Positions 8,065 through 16,521 of a stretch of 49,688 nucleotides of DNA are shown here, piece by piece. The position numbers were made by a program, and so were the translations under genes. The notes under the pieces were generated by a model. It worked only from the letters and a program-made list of their open reading frames with translations, was not told the DNA's origin and made no database searches. This DNA comes from an uncultured Campylobacter sp. (GTDB lineage: Bacteria; Campylobacterota; Campylobacteria; Campylobacterales; Campylobacteraceae), in the NCBI GenBank assembly GCA_937965895.1, contig CALCKS010000173.1, forward strand, positions 1 to 49,688, given 5' to 3'. Every line of letters starts with the position of its first letter. Within the stretch, counting starts at the first letter, position 1.

Positions 8065-10137
8065 ATGATTGCTAAATCAAGCAAAGGAGCTATCGCGCTT
8101 TCGCTGATAGCAAGTATAAATTTATATGCCGCAGATAGCGACTCCACTAGACTAGACGCCACCGTCATAACCACGACTGGCTTTGAGAGCGCGCTAAAAG
8201 ACGAGGTTAGAAACGTAACGGTAATAACCGCAAAAGAGATAGAGGATCGAGGATACCGCGATATCAAAGAAGCTCTCGAAAAGGCTCCTGGCGTCAGCCT
8301 AAACGGCAACAACGTAGATATGCGCGGACAAGGCTCAAGAAGGAGCTCGTCGGCTAGATCGACCACGACCGTAAAGGTGATGGTGGACGGCGTCGCGCTA
8401 AACATGATCGACACTACTCCAACTAGAATCCCCGTAGATATGATACCTATCGAGGACGTAGATAGGATAGAGATAGTCCCGGGAGGCGGCACCGTGCTAT
8501 ACGGCAGCGGCACGATGGGAGGCGTGATAAATATCATCACCAAAAAGAGTAAAAAGAAATTTTACGCGGGCATTTCTAGCAAGCTCGCCTCCTACTCCTA
8601 TAAAGACGTAGCCCTAAACGTCGGCGGCGGAGTAACCGACGCGCTATCTTTAAAACTAAACGCGAAAAAATCTGACTCAAACGGTTATAGACGCGGGGAT
8701 AAAACCAAAGAAGACTACGTCTCGGGCGGCCTAACCTATCAGATAACGGACGATCAGGCGCTATCTATAAACTCAAGCTATTTTAAAGACAAAAGCCGCA
8801 CCACCGGCGCTCTAAGCAAAGCTCAGCTAGAGCAAGACAGAAGGCAAGCGGGATCAAGCAAAACCGACTTTCTAAACAAAAGAGTTAGCGTAAACGCCGA
8901 CTACTCTATAAATTTAAACGACGCGCTGACGTTTAATCTATCGCCTTATTATCAAAAGCTAACCATGGACTCGTATAGCGCCTACAAAGACGGCGGCAGC
9001 GGAGCGCTAGGGCTAACCGACAAACAAGCCGGGGCTAAATTTAAGGGCAAATACGGCTACGGCAGCGGAGATTTTATATTCGGCTACGACTTTTTAAGAC
9101 AAGAGGCCAAAAGATCTATACGCTCGAAATCCACCGGAAGACGCGGCCCTGTCACGGTAAGCGCCGACGTCACGACCAAATTTGACGTAGAAAAGAAAAC
9201 GCATTCGTTTTACGTGCTAGAAAAGCACGACTTTACCGATCAGTTTTCTTTGAGTGCGGGATATAGGCTTGAGCTAGCTAGAAACGATATGGATAGACGC
9301 TCAAACTCCGTCGTAACCATGACGCCCGGCCGAACGATAACTAGCGATTCGTCCTTTAAAGGCAAGAAAAACTCGGATAACCACGCTTTTGAGATAACGC
9401 CTAGCTTTAAGTACTCCGACACCGGCAACGTTTATTTTAAATTTGAGCGCGGCTTCGTCTCGCCATCGCCCGTTCAGTTCGTAGATAAGCCAAACAGAAC
9501 CGACTACGTAGTAAATAATCTAAAATCCGAGACCTACCAAACCTACGAGCTTGGCGTGAGGGATATGATCTATGATAATTTCATAAGCGCGACCGTGTTT
9601 TTAACCGATACGAAAAACGAAATCTACACCAGAACGCTCACAAATAACATAACCGACGGCTGGTTTTTTATAAATTTAGACGACGTCAGGAGATACGGAG
9701 CCGAGCTCTACGCCGAGCAGCAAATTTTAGACAATCTAAAAACCAGCCAGACCTTCTCCTACGTAAAAGCCGAATTTAAAAAAGGTAGCAACAAGGGCAT
9801 GGAGGTGCCGACTGTACAAAAGAGCAAATTTGTCGCTAGCATCGACTACGAGCCGATCAAGGATCTAAATTTACTCCTTGACGTCAAATACCTATCAAAG
9901 CTAAAAAGAGCGATCTACTCGGGCGTGACGGACATATCTGGCTACGAAACGCAAACCGTCTCTAGAACGCTAGTGGATCTTGGAGCGAAGTATAAATTTA
10001 AAGGCGGATTTTCGGTCTCTGCGGGAGTTAAAAATTTATTCAACAAAAAATACAACGTCTATCAAAGCGAGCTAGAGGACATATACGAGCCCGCCGACGA
10101 GAGAAACTACTACGTAGAGTTTAAGTATGCCTACTAA
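8065..10137 (+). CDS. TonB-dependent outer-membrane receptor, probably for heme or an iron chelate
   Basis: 690 aa with AAGGAG before the ATG. Seen: signal peptide (IALSLIASINLYA), then the TonB-box/plug region starting near residue 27 with LDATVITTTGFE, plug motifs MVDGVALNMID, PIEDVDRIEIVPGGGTVLYGSGTMGGVINIITK, and a 22-strand-type barrel with alternating aromatic residues ending FKYAY, the BAM-recognised C-terminal aromatic pattern. The plug and barrel match the pseudogene at 4732 closely, so the two arose by duplication. The substrate is inferred from the ABC transporter and radical SAM heme enzyme downstream; a clear FRAP/NPNL heme signature is not visible (the region reads FERGFVSPSP and later NNLKSET). 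Confidence 0.9.
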   Translation: MIAKSSKGAIALSLIASINLYAADSDSTRLDATVITTTGFESALKDEVRNVTVITAKEIEDRGYRDIKEALEKAPGVSLNGNNVDMRGQGSRRSSSARSTTTVKVMVDGVALNMIDTTPTRIPVDMIPIEDVDRIEIVPGGGTVLYGSGTMGGVINIITKKSKKKFYAGISSKLASYSYKDVALNVGGGVTDALSLKLNAKKSDSNGYRRGDKTKEDYVSGGLTYQITDDQALSINSSYFKDKSRTTGALSKAQLEQDRRQAGSSKTDFLNKRVSVNADYSINLNDALTFNLSPYYQKLTMDSYSAYKDGGSGALGLTDKQAGAKFKGKYGYGSGDFIFGYDFLRQEAKRSIRSKSTGRRGPVTVSADVTTKFDVEKKTHSFYVLEKHDFTDQFSLSAGYRLELARNDMDRRSNSVVTMTPGRTITSDSSFKGKKNSDNHAFEITPSFKYSDTGNVYFKFERGFVSPSPVQFVDKPNRTDYVVNNLKSETYQTYELGVRDMIYDNFISATVFLTDTKNEIYTRTLTNNITDGWFFINLDDVRRYGAELYAEQQILDNLKTSQTFSYVKAEFKKGSNKGMEVPTVQKSKFVASIDYEPIKDLNLLLDVKYLSKLKRAIYSGVTDISGYETQTVSRTLVDLGAKYKFKGGFSVSAGVKNLFNKKYNVYQSELEDIYEPADERNYYVEFKYAY

Positions 10138-11107
10138 AAACGGAGTTACGGCGGTTTTGGCGGCGCTTACGGCGCTGCTTTTTATATTTTCGCTTAGTCT
10201 TGGCGGAGCCGATATCTCGTGGCAAGATATAATCAAATTTGCAAGCGGCGGCGAGATAGACGAGATAAAAGAGACGATCTTGCTTGAGATTCGCTTGCCG
10301 CGCGTCATCATGGCATTTTTGATTGGTATGCTGTTGGCAAGCTCGGGCGTCGTCGTGCAAAGCGTGTTTTTAAACCCGCTAGCAGACCCATATATCATCG
10401 GCATCGCCTCCGCCGCGACCTTTGGCGCCGTGGCGGCCTATCTTTTAAAGCTTCCCGATTTTTACTACGGCGTGTTTGCTTTTTTTAGCGCGGCGATACT
10501 TTCAGTGCTTATCTTTAAACTCTCCAAAAAAGGCAAATCCATCGCCACGCTTCTTATCATCGGTATCGCGTTTTCCTCGTTTTTGGGCGCATTTACGAGC
10601 TTTGCTACCTACCTCATCGGCGAGGATAGCTTTAAGATAGTAGCGTGGATGATGGGCTACGTAGGCTCGGCAAACTGGGAAAAGATCGCCTACATCAGCG
10701 TTCCTCTCGTGCTATCTATGGCGTATTTTTACTTTAAGCGCTTTGAGTTAAACGTCATCCTAAGCGGCGACGAAGAAGCTCAAAGCCTAGGCGTGGACGT
10801 AGAAAAGATGAAAAAACGCTTGCTCATCGTCTCGTCTTTAGCAGTGGCGTTTTCGGTAGCGTTTACGGGCATGATAGGCTTTGTGGGGCTCATCATCCCG
10901 CACACGCTACGCATGATACTAAAAACCTCGAGCAACATCGTTTTGATACCTATTAGCGCCTTTTCGGGCGGGTTTTTCCTGCTAGCCTGCGACACGATAG
11001 GCAAAAGCGTCCTAAGCCCGACCGAGGTGCCTATTGGCGTTGTTACGGCGTTTTTCGGCGCTCCGTTTTTTCTATTTTTAGCTATCCGCTCGAGCAGGAG
11101 CATATAA
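10127..11107 (+). CDS. hmuU: FecCD/BtuC-type ABC permease for heme or iron chelate
   Basis: 326 aa inner-membrane permease; moves substrate delivered by the binding protein into the cytoplasm. Seen: about ten hydrophobic segments and FecCD hallmarks LEIRLPRVIMAFLIGMLLASSGVVVQ, FLNPLADPYIIGIASAA, GFVGLIIPH and a C-terminal TEVPIGVVTAFFGAPFFLFL. The ATG overlaps the last codons of the receptor gene by 11 bases. Symbol given by analogy to heme ABC systems; cobalamin or siderophore cannot be excluded from sequence alone. Confidence 0.85.
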   Translation: MPTKNGVTAVLAALTALLFIFSLSLGGADISWQDIIKFASGGEIDEIKETILLEIRLPRVIMAFLIGMLLASSGVVVQSVFLNPLADPYIIGIASAATFGAVAAYLLKLPDFYYGVFAFFSAAILSVLIFKLSKKGKSIATLLIIGIAFSSFLGAFTSFATYLIGEDSFKIVAWMMGYVGSANWEKIAYISVPLVLSMAYFYFKRFELNVILSGDEEAQSLGVDVEKMKKRLLIVSSLAVAFSVAFTGMIGFVGLIIPHTLRMILKTSSNIVLIPISAFSGGFFLLACDTIGKSVLSPTEVPIGVVTAFFGAPFFLFLAIRSSRSI

Positions 11108-11108
11108 G

Positions 11109-11876
11109 GTGAAAGTAGAAAAACTATGCTTTAGCTACGGCAAAAAAGAGGTACTAAAAAACGTAAATTTGAGCCTTGAAAACGGTAGGTTCGTAGGGAT
11201 TTTGGGTCCAAACGGATGCGGCAAATCCACTCTTTTAAAAAATATCCTAAGAATTTTATCGCCAAATAGCGGCGTGATCACGCTAGAAAACAAAAAGCTG
11301 GAGGATTATTCGCTAAAAGAGCTGGCTAAAATTTTAGGCTTCGTGCCGCAAAAAACAGTTCTAAGTATGCCGCTAACGGTCGAGGATATCGTGCTAACGG
11401 GGCGCTTTTGCCATCTAAAAAGCCAGTTTAGCGGATACGACGCAAACGACGTAGCAAAAACTTATGAGATCATGCGCCTGCTTGACGTAGAGCGGTTTGC
11501 CAAACGCAGCGCCCACTCTTTAAGCGGCGGCGAATTTCAGCGCGTACTGCTTGCTAGAGCGCTAGTTAGCGAGCCTAAGATTTTGCTCCTTGACGAGCCT
11601 ACGAGCGCGCTAGATCTAAACTACGGAGTCCAGATGTTAAAGATCTGCGAGGATTTGACTAGAGAGCTAAATTTACTCTCCGTAGCCGTGCTGCACGATC
11701 TAAATTTAGCCGCCATGTTTTGCGACGAACTCGTGATGCTAAAAGACGGCGAGATACGCTACGCAGGCACGGCAAAGCAGCTTTATACAAAAGAAATTTT
11801 ATATGAAATTTACGGGCTAAACTGCGAAATTTTAGAACACGACGGTATGCCGTTCGTAGTGCCCGTCAAGCGATAA
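11109..11876 (+). CDS. hmuV: ABC transporter ATPase for heme or iron chelate
   Basis: 255 aa cytoplasmic ATPase partner of the permease. Seen: Walker A GPNGCGKST at 33-41, Q-loop VPQ at about 79-81, signature LSGGEFQR at 138-145, Walker B ILLLDEP at 158-164 and the switch histidine in VLHDLN. GTG start one base after the permease stop codon, so translation is likely coupled. FecE/HmuV/BtuD branch. Confidence 0.88.
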   Translation: MKVEKLCFSYGKKEVLKNVNLSLENGRFVGILGPNGCGKSTLLKNILRILSPNSGVITLENKKLEDYSLKELAKILGFVPQKTVLSMPLTVEDIVLTGRFCHLKSQFSGYDANDVAKTYEIMRLLDVERFAKRSAHSLSGGEFQRVLLARALVSEPKILLLDEPTSALDLNYGVQMLKICEDLTRELNLLSVAVLHDLNLAAMFCDELVMLKDGEIRYAGTAKQLYTKEILYEIYGLNCEILEHDGMPFVVPVKR

Positions 11877-11906
11877 ATTTACAAATCAAATTTGAAAGGA
11901 TTTTCT

Positions 11907-12728
11907 ATGAAAAAAGTCGCGGCATTTTTACTCGCCATCAGTTGTCTTTTGACGAATTTAACAGCAAACGCGCCCAAAAAGCTAGTCGTACTAGACCCAT
12001 CAGTCGTCGAGATAGTCTATATGCTAGGCGCGCAGGATCAGCTGGCAGCCATCGCTACGCTTCAGTTTTCTAAAATTTGGCCGGAGGATCAAACCGTAAA
12101 GCTAAAAAGCGTAGGCACGTACACAAAGCCAAATATCGAGCAGATCGTCGAGCTAAAGCCTGATCTTGTTATCACCAGCTTTCACTCGGCAAACGTAAAC
12201 GAGAGCCTTGCTAAATTTAGCCTAAAAACCCTCACGCTAAAAGCAGATAGCGTCGGCGATATCTACAAAAATATCGAAGAAATCGGCAAAGTAACGGGCA
12301 AGGAACAAAAAGCGAGCGAAGTCGTAAGCGAGATAAAATCCAAAATCGACTCTTTCGCAAACAGCGAGATAAAGGGCAAAAAGATACTAGCGGTATTTTC
12401 CTCGACGCCGCTTACTGGCTTTAGCTCAAAGACGCTGCCGGGCGATATCTTTACCAAACTCGGACTAAAAAACATCGCCGATAACGTAGAAGGCTCGACT
12501 CCGATCGTCTCGACAGAGTTTATCTTATCGCAAAATCCGGACTACATCGTCGTTATCGGCGGCATGGGCGGCGACGGCGAAAATTTCCTAAAACAAAATC
12601 CGGTGCTTAAAAAAACGACCGCCGCAAAAAACGGCAAAGTGCTCACCGTACCCTCCTCGCTGCTACTTAGAGGAACACCTCGCATAGGCGAAGCCGTAGA
12701 TAAATTTTACGAGATGCTAAGCAAATAA
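11907..12728 (+). CDS. hmuT: Periplasmic binding protein of the heme/iron-chelate ABC transporter
   Basis: 273 aa from the ATG at 11907 (AAAGGA upstream), with a signal peptide of about 22 residues ending TANA. Seen: TroA/FecB-type fold text VVLDPSVVEIVYMLGA near the start, PNIEQIVELKPDLVI, and a C-terminal lobe with NPDYIVVIGG. Binds the ligand after receptor passage and docks on the permease. Lacks a lipobox, so soluble. The upstream in-frame TTG at 11892 was rejected. Confidence 0.85.
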   Translation: MKKVAAFLLAISCLLTNLTANAPKKLVVLDPSVVEIVYMLGAQDQLAAIATLQFSKIWPEDQTVKLKSVGTYTKPNIEQIVELKPDLVITSFHSANVNESLAKFSLKTLTLKADSVGDIYKNIEEIGKVTGKEQKASEVVSEIKSKIDSFANSEIKGKKILAVFSSTPLTGFSSKTLPGDIFTKLGLKNIADNVEGSTPIVSTEFILSQNPDYIVVIGGMGGDGENFLKQNPVLKKTTAAKNGKVLTVPSSLLLRGTPRIGEAVDKFYEMLSK

Positions 12729-13489
12729 TGCGCTATTTTCTAGTCTCTCTCGTTTTAAATTTAGCTCTGCTTTTTTTGCCGTTAAACTCGCGCCAGATAG
12801 AGAGCGCAAAACCGCAAGAAACGATAAAGATAAAGCTAAATTTGACGCAAGAAGAGCCTAGCAAAGAGACTAGAGAGCAGATCCCGCCTCAAAGCGCGGA
12901 GCCGCTAGAAAAACCTATGGAATGGCTGCAAGAAACGCAGCCCCAACCGGTCAAATTTGAGCCCAAGCCCGAAATTTTACAGCCCGAGCCGGTAGAGCCG
13001 GAACCCAAAAAGCCAAAGGGGGAGAAAAAGCAACCCCCAAAGCCGAAAATAAAAAAGCAAATCTCTCCAAAGCCGGCGCAAGCGGTAAAAGAGGAGCCTA
13101 AATTTGAACCCGCACCGAGTCAAATTTTACCCGCCGAGCAAAGCTCGCTGCCTAGCTCAAATTTAACTCCCGCAAAGCAGCCCGCCGCGCAAGATAGCGG
13201 CGAAGCAAAAGAGCAAAACGCATGCAAAGAAGGTGTGGGCTTTACCGTGGCGCGCGAGCCGGAGGCTAAATATCCCAAAAAAGCGATCATGCTGCGGCTA
13301 AGCGGGACGTTTAAGGTCGAGGTCGATTTTAAATTTGACGGGCAGATACAAATCGTCGCCGTGCGCGGGAAAAACAAAATCTTTAACGACGAGGCGGTAA
13401 AAATAACAAAGGAGTTAGAAATTAAAGCGTTAAAAAATATATCGCACTGTATAATTACCAAACCTTACGAGTTCAAAACGGAGGAATAG
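12728..13489 (+). CDS. tonB: TonB, periplasm-spanning energy transducer
   Basis: 253 aa. Seen: one N-terminal membrane helix (residues 1-17), a long Pro/Lys/Glu-rich spacer (about residues 40-150) able to span the periplasm, and a C-terminal TonB domain with YPKKAIMLRLSGTFKVEVDF and KNKIFNDEAVK. The start codon overlaps the binding-protein stop by one base. Its place inside the operon suggests a dedicated TonB for this receptor. Confidence 0.88.
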   Translation: MRYFLVSLVLNLALLFLPLNSRQIESAKPQETIKIKLNLTQEEPSKETREQIPPQSAEPLEKPMEWLQETQPQPVKFEPKPEILQPEPVEPEPKKPKGEKKQPPKPKIKKQISPKPAQAVKEEPKFEPAPSQILPAEQSSLPSSNLTPAKQPAAQDSGEAKEQNACKEGVGFTVAREPEAKYPKKAIMLRLSGTFKVEVDFKFDGQIQIVAVRGKNKIFNDEAVKITKELEIKALKNISHCIITKPYEFKTEE

Positions 13490-14713
13490 ATGTTTGAAAC
13501 CAGACAAAAAGGGCACGCTGGACCGACGCGTCCTAAAAAGATAAAGATGGCGACTAACGCCGAGGTCGAGAAATTTTTAACCGAGGAGCTGCCGACGCAA
13601 AAGGACGGCGTGATCTATATCCACGTGCCATTTTGCGATAATATCTGCTCGTTTTGCTCGATGAACCGCACGAAGCTAGAAGACGAGCTAGATAGCTACG
13701 CGCAGTATCTGCTGGGCGAGATCGAAAAATACGGTAAATTTCCGTATCTACAAGCTAAAGATATCCGCAGCGTCTATTTTGGCGGCGGGACTCCGACGAT
13801 ACTAAAAGAAAAGCACCTAGAACCGGTTATCACGGCTCTGCGCTCGAACTTTAATATCGCCGAGGACTGCGAATTTAGTCTAGAAACCACGCTGCATAAT
13901 CTAAATTTAAGCAAAGTGCGCCTACTAGAAAGCCTAGGCGTAAACCGCTTTAGCATCGGCGTGCAGACCTTTTCGGACAAAGGCCGCAAACTGCTAAACC
14001 GCGTCCACGACAAAAAAGGCGCGATAGAGCACCTAAAAATGATCAGGCAAAATTTTAGCGGCATGGTTTGCACGGACGTTATCTTTAACTATCCTGAGCA
14101 AACGATAGACGAGGTGCTAGAAGACGCGCGCCTAGTCGATGAGTTAGAGATCGACAGCACGAGCTTTTATTCGCTTCAGCTTTTTGAAAAATCAGAGCTT
14201 GCAAAGACCGTATCGCAGGACTACTACGACGTGAACTACGAGCACGAGCTACACAACGCTTTCTTTGAAAAGCTGCTAGACACCGGCAACTACGAGGTGC
14301 TAGAGCATACCAAATTTAACCGCATAGGCCGCGACCGCTATCAGTATATCCGCCTAAGCCACCAAGGCGCCGATATCCTGCCGCTAGGCAGAGGCTCTGG
14401 CGGAAGGCTAGGCTACTACGATATCTACAACGCAAAAGAAAAAATGCGCATGATAAACAAAGTAGACGACAAACAGCGCGCCGAGGGACGGCTAAAAAGC
14501 CTCTTTATGTACCCGAAAATCGACCTCGCGCAGGTTAAAAGCCTCGTTAGCGATGAGACCTTTAGCGCGCTAACGGAGTTTTTCAAAAAATGCGAAAGCA
14601 AAGGCTATATGCACATAGAAAACGGCCTTTTAAACTACACTACGGACGGCGTATTTTGGGGTATGTCGATCGGCACCGAAGTAGCAAATATCTCACAAAA
14701 GGACTTTGAATGA
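13490..14713 (+). CDS. ChuW/HutW-type radical SAM enzyme of anaerobic heme degradation
   Basis: 407 aa, HemN-like radical SAM family. Seen: the [4Fe-4S]/SAM motif C49-x3-C53-x2-C56 in VPFCDNICSFC, then VYFGGGTPT, the SAM-binding glycine motif, and RFSIGVQTFSD typical of the HemN group. Known of the subfamily: ChuW (anaerobilin synthase), HutW and HmuW open the heme ring without oxygen and release iron. The choice of ChuW/HutW over true HemN or HemW rests on operon context (TonB system upstream, flavodoxin downstream) and a GRGSGGRLG motif. Starts one base after the tonB stop codon; ends overlapping the flavodoxin gene by four bases. Confidence 0.8.
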   Translation: MFETRQKGHAGPTRPKKIKMATNAEVEKFLTEELPTQKDGVIYIHVPFCDNICSFCSMNRTKLEDELDSYAQYLLGEIEKYGKFPYLQAKDIRSVYFGGGTPTILKEKHLEPVITALRSNFNIAEDCEFSLETTLHNLNLSKVRLLESLGVNRFSIGVQTFSDKGRKLLNRVHDKKGAIEHLKMIRQNFSGMVCTDVIFNYPEQTIDEVLEDARLVDELEIDSTSFYSLQLFEKSELAKTVSQDYYDVNYEHELHNAFFEKLLDTGNYEVLEHTKFNRIGRDRYQYIRLSHQGADILPLGRGSGGRLGYYDIYNAKEKMRMINKVDDKQRAEGRLKSLFMYPKIDLAQVKSLVSDETFSALTEFFKKCESKGYMHIENGLLNYTTDGVFWGMSIGTEVANISQKDFE

Positions 14714-15219
14714 AAAAAATAGTTATCTACACGAGCGCGACCGGAAATACCGAGAAAGTCGGTCTTGCCATCGCAAACGAGCTTGGCTGCGAAGCGGTCA
14801 AATTTAGCGAGGATCTGCATCTGGATTTGGACAGATACGACTTTGTCGCGCTTGGATTTTACGTCGATAAGGGCGACGCGGAGCCTAAATTTAAACGCTT
14901 TTTACGCGAGATAAAAGGCAAAAAAGTCGGCCTGTTCATGACGCTAGGGATGGATCCTGAGCACGAGCACGCGATGAACTGCCTAGAAAAGGCAAAAGTC
15001 GTGCTACGCGAGGGCGAAAATGAAATTTTACGCGAGTTTTACTGTCAAGGCGCGATCGATCCAAAAGTCATCGAGCAGCTACGCAAAATGGGCGAAGCAG
15101 CGCCTAACGACCCGCGCTACGCCGTAACTCCAGAGCGCGAAGCCAGATGGGCTAGAGCCGCAACTCACCCTGATGCAAACGACCTAGAAAATGCGAAGGC
15201 GGCGTTTAAAGGGATATAA
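14710..15219 (+). CDS. Flavodoxin-family protein, likely electron donor or partner of the radical SAM enzyme
   Basis: 169 aa. Seen: an FMN-phosphate loop TSATGNTEKVG at residues 8-18 and a second flavodoxin strand LGFYVDKGDAEPKF. The ATG overlaps the end of the ChuW-like gene (ATGA). In Fusobacterium a comparable flavodoxin (HmuF) sits beside HmuW and takes part in anaerobic heme breakdown; this gene probably plays that role, by inference from position. Confidence 0.8.
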   Translation: MKKIVIYTSATGNTEKVGLAIANELGCEAVKFSEDLHLDLDRYDFVALGFYVDKGDAEPKFKRFLREIKGKKVGLFMTLGMDPEHEHAMNCLEKAKVVLREGENEILREFYCQGAIDPKVIEQLRKMGEAAPNDPRYAVTPEREARWARAATHPDANDLENAKAAFKGI

Positions 15220-15246
15220 ATTTGCCGCCGCCTGGCGGTCAAATTT
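15218..15246 (+). terminator. Hairpin closing the heme operon
   Basis: AAATTTGCCGCC pairs with GGCGGTCAAATTT (one bulge) across a short loop, starting at the flavodoxin stop codon. There is no clear T-run, so efficiency is uncertain. Confidence 0.45.
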
Positions 15247-15317
15247 ACTAGTTAAATTCGGCGCATTTTAAACTCATAAATTTGCGCCCTATTTTTGGCT
15301 TTACTTTAAATTTTACT

Positions 15318-15588
15318 CACCGAGACTCGCAATTTTAAGGCGCTAAATTTGAGATGTCGCTAATTTCAAAATTTACGGCGCGATAGCGCCAAATAAATCT
15401 GCGCGCAGTTCAGCAACCTCTCGCGTCGTTAGGGGTTGGGGAATTTGTTAAGGGGCAATGGAGCTCTTTTGCTTCAGTTTTGCCCAGCAACTGCAAAATA
15501 GAGCGCGATTCACCCCCCCCCCCCCCCCCTTTTTTTTTTTTTAACAAGATTAATTAAATTTATCGCTTTCAAGATGTGGGTCTCAGTG
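15318..15588. repeat. MITE-like intergenic repeat, copy 2 (inverted relative to copy 1)
   Basis: About 271 bp. Its ends, CACCGAGACTCG (15318 onward) and the complementary GGGTCTCAGTG (to 15588), match the termini of the element at 1279-1587. Reverse-complementing the interior aligns GTTAA-G-tract-GCTC-GCAGTTGC-AAGCAAAAGAGCTCC with copy 1. It carries a striking homopolymer pair: 17 C (15513-15529) then 13 T (15530-15542). Lengths of such runs are unreliable in assemblies. The rest of the gap (15589-15655) shows only a 7-bp inverted repeat TATCAAG/CTTGATA at 15601-15633. Confidence 0.75.
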
Positions 15589-15655
15589 AGTAAAAAATGC
15601 TATCAAGACAAGCTGCAAATTTCCGCCTTGATACTCCAAATTAGCCAAAACTCGC

Positions 15656-15661
15656 TATAAT
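15656..15661 (+). promoter_or_regulatory. -10 element of the galU-pgi operon
   Basis: TATAAT 27 bp before the galU start, preceded by CTCGC; no convincing -35. AAAGGA ribosome site precedes the ATG at 15688. Confidence 0.5.
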
Positions 15662-15687
15662 CTCCTAAAAAATTAAAAGGAAAATTT

Positions 15688-16521
15688 ATGATACAGACTT
15701 GTTTATTTCCGGCTGCGGGCTACGGCACGAGATTTTTGCCCGCGACCAAATCGCTACCAAAAGAGATGCTACCGATCCTAACCAAGCCGCTCATTCACTA
15801 CGGCGTGGACGAGGCGCTAGAGGCCGGCATGAAAAACATGGCGTTTATCACTGGCCGCGGCAAACGCGCGCTGGAGGACTATTTCGACATCAGTTACGAG
15901 CTCGAGCATCAGATCTCAGGCACAAACAAAGAACACCTACTCGTCGATATCCGCGAACTGATGGCGCGCTGCACGTTTTCATTCACGCGCCAAGAGAGCA
16001 TGAGAGGCCTAGGCAACGCCATCCACACGGGCAAAGTCCTCGTACGCGACGAGCCTTTTGGCGTGGTGCTAGCCGATGACCTGTGCATCAACGAAGAGGG
16101 CGAAGGCGTGCTATCTCAAATGGTGAAAATTTACGAGAAATACCGCTGCAGCATCGTTGCCGTAATGGAGGTGCCTATCGAGCAGAGCAAAAACTACGGC
16201 ATCGTCACGGGCCGCGCGATCGAGGACGATCTGCTCATGGTTGGCGACATGGTCGAAAAACCAGATCCCAAAGAAGCTCCGAGCAACCTAGCCGTCATCG
16301 GCCGCTATATCCTAACGCCTGACATTTTCACGATCCTAGAGCGCACCAAACCCGGCAAGAACGGCGAAGTGCAGATCACCGACGCGCTAAAAGAGCAAGC
16401 CAAAGACGGCATGGTGCTGGCGTATAAATTTAAAGGCAAGCGCTTTGACTGCGGTAGCGTCGAGGGCTTCGTGCAGGCGACCAATTTCTTCTACGAGCTA
16501 GGCAAAAATGCTAAAAAATGA
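15688..16521 (+). CDS. galU: UTP-glucose-1-phosphate uridylyltransferase
   Basis: 277 aa. Makes UDP-glucose from UTP and glucose-1-phosphate for surface polysaccharides. Seen: the nucleotide-binding start FPAAGYGTRFLPATKSLPKEMLP, then VLADDLC in the middle and MVEKPDPKEAPSNLAVIGRYIL, all diagnostic for bacterial GalU. Full family length. Overlaps pgi by 14 bases, suggesting one transcript for sugar-phosphate conversion. Confidence 0.95.
   Translation: MIQTCLFPAAGYGTRFLPATKSLPKEMLPILTKPLIHYGVDEALEAGMKNMAFITGRGKRALEDYFDISYELEHQISGTNKEHLLVDIRELMARCTFSFTRQESMRGLGNAIHTGKVLVRDEPFGVVLADDLCINEEGEGVLSQMVKIYEKYRCSIVAVMEVPIEQSKNYGIVTGRAIEDDLLMVGDMVEKPDPKEAPSNLAVIGRYILTPDIFTILERTKPGKNGEVQITDALKEQAKDGMVLAYKFKGKRFDCGSVEGFVQATNFFYELGKNAKK

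Noticed and set aside
13490..14713. Coproporphyrinogen oxidase HemN or HemW
   Set aside because: Radical SAM core is shared, but operon partners (TonB system, flavodoxin) favour the heme-degrading ChuW/HutW group; kept as the alternative.
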